Source of the DNA: CAYUKK01 sp964445305
GTDB taxonomy: Bacteria; Acidobacteriota; Aminicenantia; Aminicenantales; UBA8522
Assembly: GCA_964445305.1 (NCBI GenBank)
Contig: CAYUKK010000032.1
Coordinates: 1 to 7,737, forward strand
DNA length: 7,737 nt
Reading direction: 5' to 3'
The translations under genes and the position numbers were made by a program. Positions 7,043 through 7,737 of this stretch are shown here, piece after piece (within the stretch, counting starts at the first letter, position 1; every line of letters begins with the position of its first letter). The notes under the pieces were generated by a model, which was not told where the DNA came from, made no database searches, and was given only the letters and a program-made list of their open reading frames with translations.

Positions 7043-7737
7043 CGCCCTTTCCTCTCCAGGCTTCTTCGCTGGGAAATATTGAGGATAATGCCGATGGCCG
7101 CCAAGTTCATGATGAGGGAAGAGCGGCCAAAGCTGATGAGGGGCAAGGGGACTCCCTTGGCCGGACCTAACCCGAGGACAATGGAGATGTTAAGAAAAGC
7201 CTGGACACAGATAACGAGCGTCAAACCGGCCGCCGTCAGCTGCCCGGCAAGAGTAGGCGCCCGGGCTGAGATAGCCAGTCCACGCCACAAGAAGGCAAAG
7301 AAAAGCAAAAGGATTGTCAAGGTGCCAAGAAGGCCAAATTCTTCTCCCAGGATGGCGTAGATGAAATCGGTGTGGGCGCAAGGGAGAAAATAGAGCTTCT
7401 GGGTGCTCTGGCCGAGGCTGAGGCCAAGGAGTCCCCCCGAGCCAACGGCCAGTTTGGACTGGTTAACCTGAAAGCTCTTGCCCAGAGGGTCTTTCTCAGG
7501 TTCCATAAACCCGGCAATTCTTTCCAGCCGATAACTGGCCTGAAAAAGGAAAAACGCGAAGACGCACGCAGCGACAAGACCGAGAAGGACGAGGTGACGG
7601 AGCCTGACCCCGCCCAGGTAGAGCATGAGGATGCAGATGAAAAAAACGAGCAGGCCGGTGCCGAAGTCGGGTTCCTTGAGGATGAGGAGGACAAAAAGGC
7701 TGATCACAAAGACGGGGAGGAGAAGGGTCCGCCACTC
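7039..7737 (-). CDS. ftsW: Septal peptidoglycan glycosyltransferase FtsW (5' part outside window)
   Basis: FtsW is the SEDS-family polytopic membrane enzyme that polymerises lipid II into septal glycan with its partner class B PBP. Only the last 232 residues are present. Families run about 370-400, so roughly the first third is missing. Visible motifs are KEPDFGTGLL (21-30), SFQVNQSKLAVGSGGL (88-103), GLSLGQSTQKLYFLP (105-119), HTDF (122-125, Asp124 being the catalytic aspartate by comparison with other SEDS proteins), GEEFGLLG (131-138) and PLISFGRSS (199-207). About six membrane helices fall near 5-22, 28-45, 48-67, 127-150, 165-188 and 196-222. RodA has the same fold, but the position directly before murG in a dcw cluster favours FtsW. 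The last signature departs from the usual S-Y-G-G-S-S. The GTG at 7707 is an internal Val codon, not a start. Confidence 0.93.
   Translation of the reverse strand, partial: EWRTLLLPVFVISLFVLLILKEPDFGTGLLVFFICILMLYLGGVRLRHLVLLGLVAACVFAFFLFQASYRLERIAGFMEPEKDPLGKSFQVNQSKLAVGSGGLLGLSLGQSTQKLYFLPCAHTDFIYAILGEEFGLLGTLTILLLFFAFLWRGLAISARAPTLAGQLTAAGLTLVICVQAFLNISIVLGLGPAKGVPLPLISFGRSSLIMNLAAIGIILNISQRRSLERKGR
7051..7057 (-). promoter_or_regulatory. Ribosome binding site of murG
   Basis: GGAGAGG, inside the end of ftsW, ends 8 nt before ATG 7042. It is a moderate match, helped by the ATGA stop-start overlap with ftsW. Confidence 0.65.

Larger units (their letters stand above)
1..7737 (-). other. dcw operon segment ftsW-murG-murC-ftsQ-ftsA-ftsZ-hutI
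   Basis: All seven genes are read in the same direction with junctions from a 14-nt overlap to a 12-nt gap. This leaves no space for internal intergenic promoters or terminators. Single transcription with stepwise translational coupling is the natural inference. Promoters inside coding regions, common before ftsQAZ in other bacteria, cannot be excluded by eye. The upstream part of the cluster and the genes after hutI lie outside the window. Confidence 0.85.

Noticed and set aside
7039..7707. A complete short membrane protein starting at GTG 7707
   Set aside because: The frame is open to the window edge and reads as FtsW sequence upstream of this codon. A 222-residue protein would lack the N-terminal helices, so this is a gene cut by the window.

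Overview
The window is a tightly packed piece of a bacterial division and cell wall (dcw) operon, read entirely on the minus strand. In transcription order (right to left) it holds the 3' part of ftsW, then murG, murC, ftsQ, ftsA and ftsZ, followed by a nearly complete hutI (imidazolonepropionase, histidine degradation) that runs off the left edge. All seven genes are supported by family motifs, and both edge genes are cut by the window rather than damaged.

Layout: ftsW (7737-7039, N-terminal part missing) overlaps murG by 4 nt (ATGA). murG is followed after 12 nt by murC, which starts with GTG. murC and ftsQ are 1 nt apart, ftsQ and ftsA share one base (TAATG), and ftsA and ftsZ are 8 nt apart. 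ftsZ overlaps hutI by 14 nt. There is no gene-free stretch anywhere: the longest gap is 12 nt. I see no RNA gene, mobile element, CRISPR array, long repeat, terminator or convincing promoter. Most genes have a clear Shine-Dalgarno sequence inside or just after the preceding gene; hutI does not. The long open frames on the plus strand are antisense shadows of these genes.

How the genes work together: MurC adds L-Ala to UDP-MurNAc in the cytoplasm. MurG turns lipid I into lipid II at the inner membrane face. FtsW polymerises lipid II at the septum. FtsZ forms the cytokinetic ring, FtsA tethers it to the membrane, and FtsQ links the ring to the later division proteins. HutI has no known place in this pathway. 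It looks like a catabolic gene placed at the end of the division operon, or the first gene of a following histidine-use block that shares the transcript.

Organism: a bacterium of moderately high GC with G/C-rich third codon positions, standard AGGAGG ribosome binding sites and a classical dcw order. The order ftsW-murG-murC-ftsQ-ftsA-ftsZ has no murB or ddl between murC and ftsQ. This fits a peptidoglycan-making, probably diderm lineage. An Acidobacteriota/Aminicenantes-like source is a guess that this sequence alone cannot prove.

I found no previously undescribed system. The points most worth a second look are the coupling of hutI to ftsZ, a duplicated TPTFI peptide in the FtsZ tail, and unusual residues in the FtsW signature.
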